A stretch of DNA of 64,000 nucleotides from Rotaria sordida (GCA_905250125.1 CAJNOL010001417.1:1-64000); one strand, 5' to 3'; positions 11,927 to 24,508 are shown, counted from the stretch's first letter. The notes: generated from the letters alone by a model not told the origin. Program-made: numbers and translations.

Positions 11927-14293
11927 ATGTTGTTTCACACAAGTAAAGATGATAATGAAATACTTTGTTTGATTGTTTCAAATGTGAATTATCATTTTTT
12001 AGAATATGGAATTTTCAATCGTTCACATCTCAATAATTCTTCCATTGATCATCATTTTGAAACATTCTCAAATCATGTCAGTTTGATTAGATCTTTCTTT
12101 TTTATTTTCTTCATACTGTAAGAGATTGTTTTATTTATTAGAATCATTCGTCAATAAGGAAAACAAGATCTAAAAGTATCATTCATGCAACTATTCGACC
12201 ATTACGAACCAGTCATCCTACCAACAATAATTCTATTCAAAGGAATAATAATAAATTATTTTCAGTTAGATTTTATCTATTTTTAATTGTTTTATATTTC
12301 TTTCTTTTATCAATATAGATTTCAAATATTATTAATACTGATGATTATCGAGATCAATCAGAAAATTCATCTATCATTCAGAAATCATCAGAATTTCAAA
12401 CGAATTCAATGAATTTTGTTAATGTCAATAAAATTCATCGTCATTTTCTTCTCCAACCTCAAGTAAGTTTAATCTAATGTTCAAGAATAAAATATCTTTC
12501 TTAATATTATTAATAGACATTTGAAAACAAAAGAAATGATCTCTATGTAACAGTCTCGAAAATTAGAAAATTTCGATTAAAGCCATCTAAAGTGGCTCAT
12601 CATGCAGTAATTTCATTTTTTTTTAAATTTCTTTTTATTATCTATTGATTTTGACAAACAAAAAAATTTAGAGAAAAAATGTATGGTCGGATAATTTCAA
12701 TACTACGAATGATCATCATCAAGATTCAAAGAATAATCAAAAGAAATTGTAAGTTTTTTTTCTTATCAATTCTCGCATGTTTCCATTTCTTTGAACCTTT
12801 AATATTCTTCATATTATAATATAGATATTCGAAACAATGTTTAGCAGCCTTAATTATTAGTATTCTTCTTGTTATTGCGGTTATTATCACAACACTTCTC
12901 ATTTTTTTGATCAAACCACAAACAACAAGTACAAGTACTAGTAGTAGTAAGACAATTATTCTTCTTCTATTTTTCATATTAGAATCAATACATAAAAAAA
13001 AATTTCAACTGAACCATGTAGATTATCTAGAAGAGTAATTGCCAGAATCATTTTTCACACAAAGGTATCAAAGAATTGTTTCAACAAATAGGATTAAAAA
13101 ACACAGTTTTAATATATACTCGGTCTAAAATAGTCGCATTTCGTTAGAAAAATGATTCGATATATATAAGTTCACTGAGGATTTTCTTTCATAGCTAAAG
13201 TAGCAGTACTTCGATGGAATACATCTGGAATTACCATAGCCGGCATAACAACTATGTCCGGAAATACTTCTAATCAATTGAATCAACCATGGGATCTAGC
13301 ATTGGATTGGTCTAATGCACTATATGTTACTGATCAAAGAAACAATCGAGTTCAGAAATTTTTGATGGACATGTCGGCAGGTACAACAATTGCTGGTCAA
13401 GCTAATGCAACCGGAGGATTAACTTTGAATTATCTACGTGGACCATTAGGTATTATTGTCGATGAAAACAGTAATATATATGTATCAGATAATAATAATG
13501 ATCGAATTGTTATTTGGTCCAATGGTGCAACATCTGGCTCTCTATTTGCAGGAAATGGTAAGAGAAATATGTTCGTATACAATTCTTTTAGAATATTTCT
13601 AGTAAGCTTATTTATCTCATACTTGCTAATAATTTTGTTCATTTAAGGGAAAATTTCTTTTCTTCATTTTATAATTCAAATTCTAGTATCGATATGTATT
13701 ATATAGGTACTACTGGTAATTCAATAAATCAATTGGATGATCCATATGGTCTTGCACATGATCCAAATTCAGATGCAATTTATATAGCAGATTATAATAA
13801 TCATCGAATTATGCGTTATTTTCAAAATAATTCTTCTGGTACGCTAGTTGCTGGTGGAAATGGTAATGGAAAAAATCAGACACAATTATCATTACCTACT
13901 GCTATTTATTTCGATTCATTGTCGAACAGTCTTCTCATTGTAAATACAGGTGCTCACAATATTGTTCGTTGGGTATTAGGTGAAAGTAGTTGGACACTTG
14001 TTGCAGGTAATATTAATGGAACAGCTGGTATATCATCAATGCATCTAAAGTCTCCGACAGATGTGACACTCGATCCGATGGGTAATATGTATGTTGCTGA
14101 TAGAAACAATCAACGAATACAATTCTATCCAGTTGGTGAAACAAATGGCACAACTATTGCTGGTAGAACCGGCATAACTGGCAGTAATTCTACTCTTTTT
14201 GACACACCCTCTTCGATCATACTTGATAATCAACTCAATCTCTATGTTGTAGATCGTTTCAATCATCGAATACAAAAATTTCTACGATATTAA
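11927..14293 (+). CDS. Single-pass membrane protein with NHL-repeat propeller
   Basis: Function unknown; NHL propellers usually bind proteins, peptides or glycans. Exons: 11927-12076, 12142-12264, 12319-12462, 12517-12606, 12672-12748, 12825-12946, 13195-13557, 13707-14293. They total 1656 nt (551 aa) and all phases agree. Residues about 1-165 are polar and Asn/Ser/Lys-rich, with no signal peptide. One transmembrane helix (CLAALIISILLVIAVI onward, about residues 167-190) is followed by a Thr/Ser linker. The rest is 5-6 NHL-type repeats of the pattern LxxPxGLAxDxxxxxYVxDxxNxRIxxF, each followed by a GTTIAG-like strand. A type II membrane protein with an outside propeller is inferred. The first Met was chosen because it opens the frame leading to the first good donor; the true 5' end could lie upstream. 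AATAAATAAA occurs near 14410. Confidence 0.8.
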
Positions 14294-14648
14294 AAATATT
14301 TCTATGAAAATACTTATTCATTAAACTTTTATCATTGTCATTTGAATAGATTTCAGCTTAAACAATTTTATTATTTTATTTTTTCGCAGTCGTTTATAGA
14401 TTTTTTTTATGAATAAATAAATCGAAGCAAGTATTTTATAATAGAATTTTCTCTAATCGTATAAATTTATCATTTGATGGTGAAAGCGAGAATTAAGGTC
14501 ATTTTTCAAACAATTTCGTTTTAGTATTTATTTTGTATACTTTCATCCAGTAGAACATTTCTTTCGACAGTTTTATATTGGGCACTTGGATATTTTGATA
14601 TTTTGATTTTCGACATTTCATTTTCAAATATTTTCAGGCCACTTCGAA

Positions 14649-14715
14649 AGGGTGTGTGTAATTTTTCTAATCAATAATGCTCAACCGAACGCACGCATAC
14701 TCACATCCACACCCT
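14649..14715. repeat. Telomere-like hairpin 4
   Basis: Begins AGGGTGTGTGT and ends ACTCACATCCACACCCT, so the outermost bases AGGGTGTG and CACACCCT (allowing for slippage) are inverted copies. The spacer is about 40 nt. Confidence 0.65.
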
Positions 14716-14849
14716 AGTTCAAAATTCTAACCTCGAAGAGATTGCTCAACCAGTAATAAGAGCTATATAGTTTTTAAATCAACCCAAATCATAGAAGACT
14801 GGAAAAATATATAGATTGGACTTGTAGTTACACAAGACAAAATTTTCTT

Positions 14850-14906
14850 AGGGTGTGGGTGTGATTATATATTAAGAGAAGATATACACACCCACACCCA
14901 CACCCT
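14850..14906. repeat. Telomere-like hairpin 5
   Basis: AGGGTGTGGGTGTG faces CACACCCACACCCACACCCT across about 22 nt of AT-rich loop. The arms are near-perfect inverted copies and the outer boundaries are sharp. Confidence 0.8.
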
Positions 14907-15639
14907 GGACCTAATACTCACACAAAGGCTCAAATATTAGTTTTCATTTGACCTTTTAAAAAATTTTCGACATGTTTGATTTTTATAGTCACACACCATA
15001 CTTTTATCATTTAGTATTTGAAATCAAACTATTACCCGAAAACTGGATAAGACACTTTTTTCTTCTCCACAGTTTTCCGGTCTAGTTCAACAAAGTCTTT
15101 GTTATTCTAATGACTATCATTTTATTATCATTATATAAAGCAATCTGATAGATCCAACAACAATGAAACTCATAGAAATGATAATATGAAATGAGCACTA
15201 GTCTTTATTATAAGTAGAAATAAATGAAGTGGTGGAATATTAGCATATAATCACAATACAAGGAGATATACTATTAAATGTACGATTCAACGTAAAGAAT
15301 TGGTCCACATCAACATTTTGCATATGATTGGAAAATCACGAGTTGAAAGGAAAGCTCTCTTTCAAACTAAATGTTAAATTGTTGGAAAGGAGCAAAATTA
15401 ACTTAATCAAAAAAACCCTGCTCAAACGAAGAAAGCTATTGACGAATGAAGACATTATCTAATCCAGAGACTCATAAAATAAAACAACATTTTAAAAAAT
15501 GTTTCTCATACTGGAAGTACATCAGAATTATTACTGATATCAATGAATCGAGTACATATTTAATAAATATCAACTACAAACCAATTCATCACTCAAAAAA
15601 CAACATCATTATTATGCATAATCGTTCGCTTTTGAAACT

Positions 15640-15739
15640 NNNNNNNNNNNNNNNNNNNNNNNNNNNNNNNNNNNNNNNNNNNNNNNNNNNNNNNNNNNNN
15701 NNNNNNNNNNNNNNNNNNNNNNNNNNNNNNNNNNNNNNN
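15640..15739. other. Assembly gap (100 N)
   Basis: Exactly 100 unknown bases, a conventional scaffold-gap length, so the true distance is unknown. It lies about 130 nt upstream of the first readable P450 exon and probably hides the missing 5' exons. Confidence 0.99.
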
Positions 15740-15870
15740 CTTCGATAGTCATGTTGAATGTTTCAACAATTTTCTCAAATAGAATGGAACTTTTCACTGT
15801 TTCACGTTTGTAAAAATCTATGACCACGAGAAGCAGTGTCAATTAAATATCTTTGTTGGTTTTTGAATAG

Positions 15871-16496
15871 GTCTCTCACGAGAAGAAGTGTTACAAGAGA
15901 TCCTCGCTTTCTTGATTGCTGGCTTCGAAACGACATCTACCGCGTTGGCCTGGTTCATTCATGCAATGAGCAAGTATCCTGATGTACAACGCAAGATCAA
16001 GAAAGAGCTGATGAGTGTTGGTGATAATCAGAGCTTAACATTACATGAACTTGATTCTTTAGTCTATTTGGATTGTGTTATCAATGAAACGCTGCGCTTT
16101 TATCCAGTTGTTCAGGGAATCTTCCGTACGTTGACAGTTGATGATCGTCTCCCTGAAAATAATGTTCAATTGTATAAAGGTGATACAGTTGTCATTCCAT
16201 TTAACACTCTTGCACATGATCCTCGATACTGGTCAATCGATCCTGAACGTTTTGCTCCAGAGAGATTTTTAGACGAGGATAAAAATCATCATCCATGCGT
16301 ATTCATGCCATTTGGTGGTGGTCATCGCCAATGTATTGGACAAGGTTTAGCACGGTTTGAACTTAAAGTGATTATTGCAAGAATGTTACAACAAGTTACA
16401 TTTGGCGATGGTGGACCGAAAGTTAATTCAGGTGGATTTGTAACAGGTCTCACTATTACACCGAAAAATGTTGGTGTTACCATCGAGTTTCCTTGA
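15871..16496 (+). CDS. Cytochrome P450, C-terminal half only
   Basis: Heme-thiolate monooxygenase, normally about 500 aa and ER-anchored. Only the last exon is seen (about 208 residues). It begins after an AG acceptor at 15870 in phase to complete a split Gly codon (GLSREEV). All C-terminal landmarks are present: I-helix AGFETTST, ExxR in NETLRFYP, the PERF motif, and the heme loop FMPFGGGHRQCIGQG with its Cys ligand. The N-terminal anchor and helices A-H are absent. The 131 bases between the gap and the exon contain no P450 motif. The gene is therefore either continued in the assembly gap or truncated; the intact exon favours the gap. The clan cannot be fixed from this part. Confidence 0.88.
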
Positions 16497-17833
16497 TCAA
16501 AATGACTTCACGAGTTTTCAATTTATTTTCGAACATTCTAACTAATTTAGCGTTATATTTAATCATTACTCATAAATTATGGATTTTTTTTCCTAATAAA
16601 AAAAAAAGAAAAGAATATCAGTAATAATTATCTAGATGAAAAATTAAAAGCTTGTTGTTGTTCATCCAAGTTGAAAACACGAAAGTCTCACAGACACGCA
16701 TCATTGAGAGTCGACACATACAGAAAAATATTTTTTCTCTTTAAGCAATTCTCATTTACAATCGATGAAAGTTTATTCACAATATTCTCGATAATTTAAT
16801 ACAAGATTTAGTCGATGCAATGTAAATTTTCCAACATTCGCTCACCTATTCTCCTATTATATATTAAAAAGTCGTCTTACGTTTTAATATATTTTCATTT
16901 TGATTTATATTGAATCATAAAAAATTACGTTCACAACTCTTCATTATATTGCTAGAGTAACCTAAATAATTCTATCGATTGTTTAAACGAACTCAATAGT
17001 TGAAACGGCTATTAACTGTGACAAAATGGTATCAGTAAGCTAAAACATAGGTAGAATTAGAGGTGATCCTTTACCTTTATTTTCTAAAGATAAATGATTG
17101 GAAAAAAAAGAGTATCATTTATTTTTTAAAGATAAAGGAAAGTAAAGATAATGGGTCACCTCTAGTCTATAGTTAAATACACTTTACTAGAATTTTGATC
17201 TCAGGCATGGTAAATACCAGCAACTGTAATGATGGTATTTCAACCTAGAGTTCTGCCTATAAGTAGATCTTATTATCCGTAGAAATTTCTGAAAATTTTA
17301 GCTCTAAATAATATTTCTTTCCTGAGATACTGAAGTCTCAAAAAAAAATAGTAAATTCTAGTATCTTTCGTGAAATATGAGTGATTTTTGAGGATTCTGT
17401 GTCTTGGCAAAAGAATATTATTTCCAGGACATTCTACTGATTATTAGTCCTGCCTATCGACAAAATATGAAGTCGATATATATGGTCATTCGAATTATTG
17501 GTAGTTACTATGTCTAAGGCTAATACTCCAGTAAAATACTTATAACACCGAACAGAAGGCCTAGAGACACTTCTCGTTTTGACGTATTCCATATTACACT
17601 CAGTGTAGATGTGTGATGAGTGTTGGTATTTCTTTTTCTCACATCCACATGTGTTACTACACATATTGACGGTTATCAAAATACAAACTTCTCTTACCGT
17701 TGTCATATAATCACTTATTACTTTCTTCTTTATTTTAATCAATCATATTTTTTGACAAAAACAACAAAAAATACAAGCAGGCAAAGTTAAAAAGATGTTT
17801 TCCTATATCGAGAAATATTATTTGTGCTTAAAT
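16497..17833. other. Intergenic stretch with a small palindromic element
   Basis: Convergent space between the P450 (+) and F-box (-) genes. No coding motif is visible. The only structure is the palindromic element at 17056-17166. Confidence 0.5.
17056..17166. repeat. Small palindromic (MITE-like) element
   Basis: The left end TTAGAGGTGATCC and right end GGGTCACCTCTAG are inverted copies. Further in, CTTTATTTTCTAAAGATAAA faces a matching TTTAAAGATAAAG. The whole element folds on itself over about 110 nt. No target-site duplication is clear. Confidence 0.5.
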
Positions 17834-18838
17834 TTAACGTTTGAATTCACACTTGAGTTGTAATAATTCCCGTTCATGTTTACTGGATATTAAATAAAAA
17901 TGAGTCTGTTTAAAAAAGAGATCTCTATCAAAATTATCTTTAATTTCTTCTGCTCCTTCTTGAATCCAAATTAACATTTTAACATTGAGTCGTTTCAAGT
18001 TTGGACAGACAACTTTCAAGAGTTCTTGCCAAATATGACTCTGCAAAGTTTTTTCATTTGTAATACCTGATAAATGAAGTTTTTGTAAATTAGGCATAGA
18101 ACGTATGAAAACAAGGATATCTTTCATTTCAATAGTATACCAGGTGAGATCAAAAATTTCAATAGAAGGAAAATTCACATTCGATACGATTGGTGGAATA
18201 TTTTGAAGATAATGCCGGTTATTAATATTTTGATCCTCATTAACATTTATCATAACACGTAAAATACGCAAATGAAATAAATGAACGATGAATCCTTGCA
18301 ACTTTTTCCATGAACATGGTGTACGTAAAACAAGTTCTTCAATCGAGCATGTGTGTTCATGAGATATTTGTGGTATATTCAAATAGCCACCACGGAAATC
18401 TAATTCTAGATATTTCAGAAAAGGTAAACGACATATATATGTTAAAGATTCTTGACTTAATTGTGATTCATTATGAGAATAAATCAAAGTGATACATTTT
18501 AGTAGAGGTAATATCGAGAGTTGAGTTGAAAGTATCGTATCAATATAAACATCTACCAATGTAATTGATTGAATGTTTAAGAAATCTTCCAATCCGATTT
18601 GAATTGTTGTCATACATAAACTAATAACTTGATATTGATCGACGAGAGAAAGAAGTGTAGCAGTTAGAAGATCATCATTAGTTAGACAAAGTTGAAATTT
18701 CATGCGACTTTCGCGAAGAATATCACTGATATTAGGAAGAACATCCGGATAAAATAAATGAAAAAGTTGATCGATTGAGAAGTAACGAAATATATCTAAG
18801 AGAATATCGGGACAGAGATCCCAAAATGTTGTCAACAT
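17834..18838 (-). CDS. F-box / leucine-rich protein, intronless
   Basis: Likely a substrate receptor of an SCF ubiquitin ligase: the F-box binds Skp1 and the C-terminal part recruits the target. The 334-aa single-exon frame starts with a short F-box (residues about 3-40, FWDLCPDILLDIFRYFSIDQ). The rest has regularly spaced Leu/Ile motifs such as FLKYLELDF, LRILRVMINV, LQKLHLSGIT and LKRLNVKML, which suggests degenerate leucine-rich repeats. There is no transmembrane segment. The substrate cannot be predicted. The neighbouring P450 is convergent, 1.3 kb away. Single-exon F-box genes of this kind tend to be multicopy families, so near relatives elsewhere in the genome are likely (inference). 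Confidence 0.8.
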   Translation of the reverse strand: MLTTFWDLCPDILLDIFRYFSIDQLFHLFYPDVLPNISDILRESRMKFQLCLTNDDLLTATLLSLVDQYQVISLCMTTIQIGLEDFLNIQSITLVDVYIDTILSTQLSILPLLKCITLIYSHNESQLSQESLTYICRLPFLKYLELDFRGGYLNIPQISHEHTCSIEELVLRTPCSWKKLQGFIVHLFHLRILRVMINVNEDQNINNRHYLQNIPPIVSNVNFPSIEIFDLTWYTIEMKDILVFIRSMPNLQKLHLSGITNEKTLQSHIWQELLKVVCPNLKRLNVKMLIWIQEGAEEIKDNFDRDLFFKQTHFYLISSKHERELLQLKCEFKR

Positions 18839-19728
18839 TATCTAAAACATCAGATACCGAATTTCGAGAAATCGATCACAGATTCGGATGCGGTGAATCA
18901 GATAACCATTGACCAAACTATATACAATACATATAGGGGTGTCTATTTATATTTACTTTCAATTCAATTTCTGCGTAAATTAAATTATCAATAATTTATA
19001 TTTAAAAAAACAGAAATCATTATTATCTATATTTATAATAAGTGTAATTTTTGAAAATTTATATTTCTTTTAAATACAAATTATTGATAATTAATGTTTA
19101 TTTTTAATTAACAGGAAGATAACACCCTTAAATACATGATGACACGTGACTGAGCACGTGTCAACAAATATACAAAGACATAAAAAGACAAAAAAAACAA
19201 CATACTTTATCTCTTATGATCTTCCTTTCAGTGTAGGAAATAAGTTGAGAATGTCTAAACTTAAGCTAACGTGGTTTTTCAAGAAAAAGAATGTGTTTAA
19301 AATATACGATGCAATAATAAAAGTAAAAATCATAGTTTTTGAAGAGTGTCGTGGTGTTGAATTTTGTTTGATTATCTGATGAAATGTTTCTTTGATAAGT
19401 GGAATATAAAGTATACTTACTTACTAAATGATATTACAATATACGAATTTTATTTTATGTGTATTGACAATTGGGTGTGCTTTTTATTTATCGATGACGA
19501 AATTGCTTGGTTTCTTCCAACTTAATTTTGTTTATGTGCATACGTAGAACATAATATTTTGACGAAGTAAGCAGTGTTTTTAATGTCACCTGTTCTTTAT
19601 TTCACCTGCTCGCTTTCTTAACCATACTTTTCTCGCACACCTCTTCTTTCTCTCTTTGCTAAAACATTTCTTTAAAAAGAAAATATCAATCTGATACTGT
19701 TACAATAACCAATGGTGCATTACATGTA

Positions 19729-19795
19729 AGGATGCAAGTGTTGGTATTGGTATGGGTGTGCATGAACAGAAGGCAGTCATACACACTCACATCCT
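19729..19795. repeat. Telomere-like hairpin 6 (diverged)
   Basis: The left arm GTGTTGGTATTGGTATGGGTGTG and right arm ATACACACTCACATCC keep the same inverted layout but are decayed. Confidence 0.5.
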
Positions 19796-20004
19796 GAATA
19801 TTGTTTATGAGTGGTCTGTCTCTGATTTTTCTTTCATGTAATTAAATATGTAATAAACAATAAATTTACGATTACAAATATTCTGTTTTAGTATTTGACT
19901 TCTGAAGACATTTTTATATTGGATATTTGCAGTATACATTGACATCGTTTTATTTGAAAATTTCAAATAATTCCTTCCCGTTCTTTTTAAGTTCATCTAT
20001 TACC

Positions 20005-20071
20005 GGAGGGGGGGGGGGGGGGGGTGGTCTTTCACACTACATCGACATCCATCCCACACTCACACTCACAT
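20005..20071. repeat. Telomere-like hairpin 7 with a G-run
   Basis: A run of about 19 G followed by TGGT replaces the usual left arm. The right arm is CATCCATCCCACACTCACAC. The pure G run may be slippage within a telomere-like arm or an assembly artefact. Confidence 0.5.
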
Positions 20072-20357
20072 TCTGTTCTTTTTAATGAGCCACAAGTTGA
20101 TCAAATATATATATAGCATTTTTTTCATTTTCTATGATTCAATCCTAAGTGTGTTATATTTCTCTTGAAAATGATGTCTAAAAACATCGAAAGCTCGACT
20201 CCTAATTAAGGATATAAATTTCTATTGTATTTTTTTTTATTCACTTACTAAATACTTAATAAAATGTTAATTGCTGCTGTAAAATCGATTTCATACATTG
20301 GAAATACTTGTGTATTTTATGGTTAAGATCCCATGGCAATATCCATACATGATACGA

Positions 20358-20405
20358 ATGAGTGTGAGTGTGGATGAGGAATAGTGTAATACATCCATAC
20401 ACATC
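20358..20405. repeat. Telomere-like hairpin 8
   Basis: GAGTGTGAGTGTGGATG faces CATCCATACACATC across a 17-nt spacer, with a G-rich arm first and a C-rich arm second. Confidence 0.5.
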
Positions 20406-20904
20406 GTAACGATGAGTCATGCACCGCCACTGTTTCATTCCTAGACGCAATGTGTTCGCGGAAACTGATATGGCATTCATTGCATCGCGATCTTCACGGT
20501 ATTTTTTCCAATGATCGGATGTCATATTGGCTCTTTTTTCATGTTTTTGATTGCGATCGCAGTTGTTAAAAAATAGGCGACATTAGTTCTCTTGTCTTCT
20601 AACCGTTCTTTCAATGACTTCTTTCTCTTTTAATTCTGACAAAAAAAAAACGATACTCATGACTCATATTTTGTTGGAACAAGGAAGAACAAAAATAGAG
20701 TATGCAAGAAAAAGAGGAAAGAAGAAAATCAGGCAGAGTAGAATACCAGATTACAATTTTTAAATTGGGTTTTTCTCCTAACAAGAATCAACGAATAGTA
20801 TATATTATAACATCACTGGTAAAATTCATTTAGCATAAACATACTAATCGTAGTCTGTCACAACTTTTGAACAGTTGTATTCTTGATACGAACATACAGC
20901 AGAA

Positions 20905-23154
20905 ATGTCTCATACAACAAATACCAATCCAAATGAACAACAGGTATGTTCAGTACAGTTCAGCGCTCGATGGGAAGTTATTTTGGATATCGTCGATAGT
21001 AAAGAATATTTTTCAATCAAACATTCGTTTTTAATTAGTTCATATAAAAATGAGAGTTATCTCCTTCTGGCACATTGCATGAATCGATTTTCAAAAGTGA
21101 TTATCGATAGTTGAGTTTGATATTTTTTTAAGGTGGACGACTGTTGCATCATGTGTCTGAAGTCATTCGGCGTCATTCACGAATGCATACCGCGCAAATG
21201 TATCAATGAAAAATGTGGCCGACAGTTCTGTACTCAATGTATAGAGCACATACAAATCTACAACGGTGATGGTCGCTCTTTTCAATGTATGTACTGTTTG
21301 CACACGTACCCGCCCGGACATGTACCAATGGAAGATGATCGGCTTAAGAAAAAATTGTGGAATGATACGGTTATCAAGTGTGGTATTAAACGCACACAGG
21401 ATTTACTATCGACGAAATATAATCATGATGAACTGATATTCGACATTGACTGTCGACGACGTCATTTGAAGAATCTCATTTCAACCCTGAAACGTCTGGA
21501 TAGAACGAGACAAATACAAGAAACAATGATAGAAGCAGAAAACATGGCTAATAAACTTTCACAAATTGCACAGGATTTACAAAATCATCCGAACGAAAAT
21601 ATTATTCTGAATAAGATGGCTTACAGACAAGCTATTTCATTGCCCGATATTGATGATGATATTGGTTCGCTCTATATAGATCTGTGCGAGCGCTTATTCG
21701 TCGAAATATCGTATGCTGAATTTTGCAGTATCTTTCCGAATACCAGTGATAAAATGGACGAATGGATATGCCAACAAGACACCGGAGATCGTTTTCAACC
21801 GAAAATTTTCAATTTGATCAAGGCAGTCGAACAAGATCTTATTAATCGCTGGTCAAATCCTCGTTTTCTACCACGTACTAAAATTGGAGTTATTGGTTAT
21901 ACAAGTGCAGGCAAAAGTTGTGTGGTAAATCGACTTCTCGGTGTGAGTTGTCTGACCGATGATGATGCAGCACCAGTGCGCACTATCAAAAGCACCTATT
22001 ATCAATTACAATTCGATCGACAGGAACCACTCATTTATCCACCTAACCGAGACATAAAAATACCGGTTACATTTATTGATATTCAAGGTCTTGATAAAGA
22101 CAGACCAACAGTCAATGATCAGATTGAAGCGGGTAATTATCTAGATGAAATTCGCAAAGCCGATTGTGATATTTATATATTAGTATTCGATGATCAGCTC
22201 CGCTATGAACAAGAAGGTTGGATTAATTATATCGAGCTGACATTGGGACGAAAATGCGTTTTAGTACGATCCAAAGTAGATATTTGCTATTTAAAGAAAT
22301 TTCGCGAGCTTGCAAATATTCCTTTTGGTCGAAGTACACCAGAACAACGCAGCCAATATGATCAACGTATCATAGAGCAGATACGTTATGATAATCAAGT
22401 CGAATTACGACAAGTCTTTTTAACGGCGGCCGACTATGATTTGGCGAGTATAGATGCAGAAATGTTACTGAGTACTAATTCATTTGATCGTGACGAATTG
22501 TTCCACAAACTGAGTTATCTGGCATTCAACGCCTCCAGTCGTCGCATTAATTTACTGACTATGCGAGCTGTGGCTCGTGTGATCAACACGTGTTTTCGTC
22601 GTGGCTATGTATTAAATGTACTTAAGTACAAAATAGCTGCCGGAGTGGCAGCAATTATTCCTTTCGGTGATCAGTTGCCTCGCTATCTTTCAAGAAACAG
22701 TATCAAAGAAGCGTTTGGTATTAACGACGCTTTTTGTCAATATCTGACTCACTTCAATCTTATTATTCAGGATGGTGACCATTTGCAAACATCGGTATTC
22801 AAAGAATGTGTGAAGGTAAAGACGAAAACTGATTCCAAAGTAAGCGCACGAACAATAGTGACAGTGGCAGGGCATACAACAGCAATTGTTGGCTCACTTA
22901 GCGACGATATTATTCGTATAGCCGCGCCAGCTACCGCAACTGTGTCAAGAGTCGCAAGCGTCGCACTCACTGTGGTGACAGTCGGCATCGGTGTGGTCAT
23001 TTCAGCTGGTGTTTGTGCTTGGTCAGCTGTCAGTAGTAGACAGCATATCTTCAGTTATGTCAATAGAATATGTGATGATCTCATTCTAGTGATCAATCCT
23101 TTAATTGCGTCGATCATTGAACGAGAAAATGAGAAGACAATTGGCAGCACATAA
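20905..23154 (+). CDS. RING-like zinc finger fused to an IRG-like GTPase
   Basis: Two exons, 20905-20943 and 21133-23154, give 686 aa; the intron is needed because the direct frame ends at 21114. Residues 17-68 form an all-cysteine RING-like finger (Cys at 18, 21, 36, 41, 46, 49, 65, 68). A helical region follows (about 90-250), then a GTPase domain. G1 is GYTSAGKS (268-275), G3 is DIQG (329-332), and G4 is SKVD (393-396) preceded by VLVR. The VLVR(S/T)KVD context, the helical C-terminus and the late Ala/Val/Gly hydrophobic segments (about 590-655) resemble immunity-related (IRG/p47) GTPases, which act on vacuole membranes. G4 has Ser instead of Asn/Thr. The combination suggests a ubiquitin-linked membrane GTPase with a possible defence role (inference). 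It could be another dynamin-superfamily branch. Confidence 0.72.
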
Positions 23155-23660
23155 TCGACAGCCTCGAAGTAAAATATATATATTTGAAATAATAAAAGAC
23201 AATAACGACCTTCATACATAATCTTGAATTTTTCTAAAACATTGATTTGTATTAGAGAATTCCTTGTTTGGGCCATATAGTCTATTCTATAATTAAATAT
23301 ACGTTCGAATATTCTTGTCGCGTACAATGATTATTTAATATCTAGGCGTTTTTGAGTAGGTAGTAATCCAAAGGAGAAAAGACGGATTCCGTGATTCGCT
23401 TTTCTCCCTTGTAACAACATATGAAAAGCTTTTTCATTGATCATATAAAGAGTGCATACTAAGTGTTGATCTCATAATCAATATTATTTTCAACATGTTT
23501 ATGTAATCAGGAAGGTTGATATTAATAAGATATGTAAGGTGTAAGTAATTCAAAACTTGAGTGAAATTATTTTCTTGGATATTTTTACATAGTTCGATAG
23601 AACTTGTCGAGCTCTACAAAACTGTCTATATTAAAATTTATTTTAGCCATTTTTCAGGGC

Positions 23661-23738
23661 AAGGGTGCAGGGTGTGAAATGTTAACGTAGCTGAAGGGAA
23701 GACTCGCATCTACACTCATTCATACACATACCCACACT
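23661..23738. repeat. Telomere-like hairpin 9 (diverged)
   Basis: AAGGGTGCAGGGTGTG faces CATACACATACCCACACT across about 40 nt, in the same inverted layout as the others. Confidence 0.5.
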
Positions 23739-24508
23739 GTGAACCTCTGAATGTGTTTCAGGTCACGAAAAAACAAGATGTAATATATGGCGAAATTGAC
23801 TCATGGCGTATGATCAGGGCCGTGCCTAACTCGATTTCGATGGAAAAGTCTGCAATGCATTAGAGATGATAGAGCGGGCAGTTTAGTGTACGGTCTTAAC
23901 TGCCCTCGCTCATGGTACTCACAATTGGCATGGAAATATCAATCAGAATCTTCTCTTCGTCATGCTCAAACTCACACCCTATTGATATTGAAAACTATAT
24001 ATGTATATATTCTTTTGTTTATTTCTTTTGTTCTTCTTTTTTCATAGTAGTATGGAGAGGACAAGACGATGATATGGGAAGAAGACGACACCTTGATTTC
24101 GTCATCCGTACGATTATCGAAAAAGAAGAACTAAAGAAATAAAGAAAAGAATATATAAATATACAATTTTCAACATCAATAGTGTGTGTAACAACAAGTT
24201 CTGAAGAAGGTCAATTCTGTATCGAAATATCAACAAATATATTTTTTAATTTTAATTTAATGTAATTTTTGTTGTATCAATTATATTTATTTATTTTATT
24301 GTTATTTAATTATTCAAAAATTTTTATGACATAAACTACTACATATAGGAAGAGAATCTCTTAAAATACAAGATCATATCAAAGCTTCAGAGTCGAGACG
24401 TATGGCATCTTGTATATCTTAGTGAGCTATATCTACCATAAAAAATTTCATGCATATGTCCTGTCTCTGAGTCGATCAAACGTTTGAAGTGAGTTTTCGC
24501 TGTAGTAT

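Larger units (their letters stand above)
14294..15639. other. Intergenic stretch before the assembly gap
   Basis: Holds two telomere-like hairpins (14649-14715 and 14850-14906) and otherwise anonymous AT-rich sequence. No missing N-terminal P450 exon is recognisable here. Confidence 0.5.
18839..20904. other. Intergenic stretch with three telomere-like hairpins and a G-tract
   Basis: Divergent space between the F-box (-) and the GTPase (+). It contains hairpins at 19729-19795, 20005-20071 and 20358-20405. The second starts with an uninterrupted G run of about 19. No coding motif is recognised. Confidence 0.5.

Noticed and set aside
15612..15842. Frames running through the N gap
   Set aside because: They depend on unknown bases and have no support on either side.
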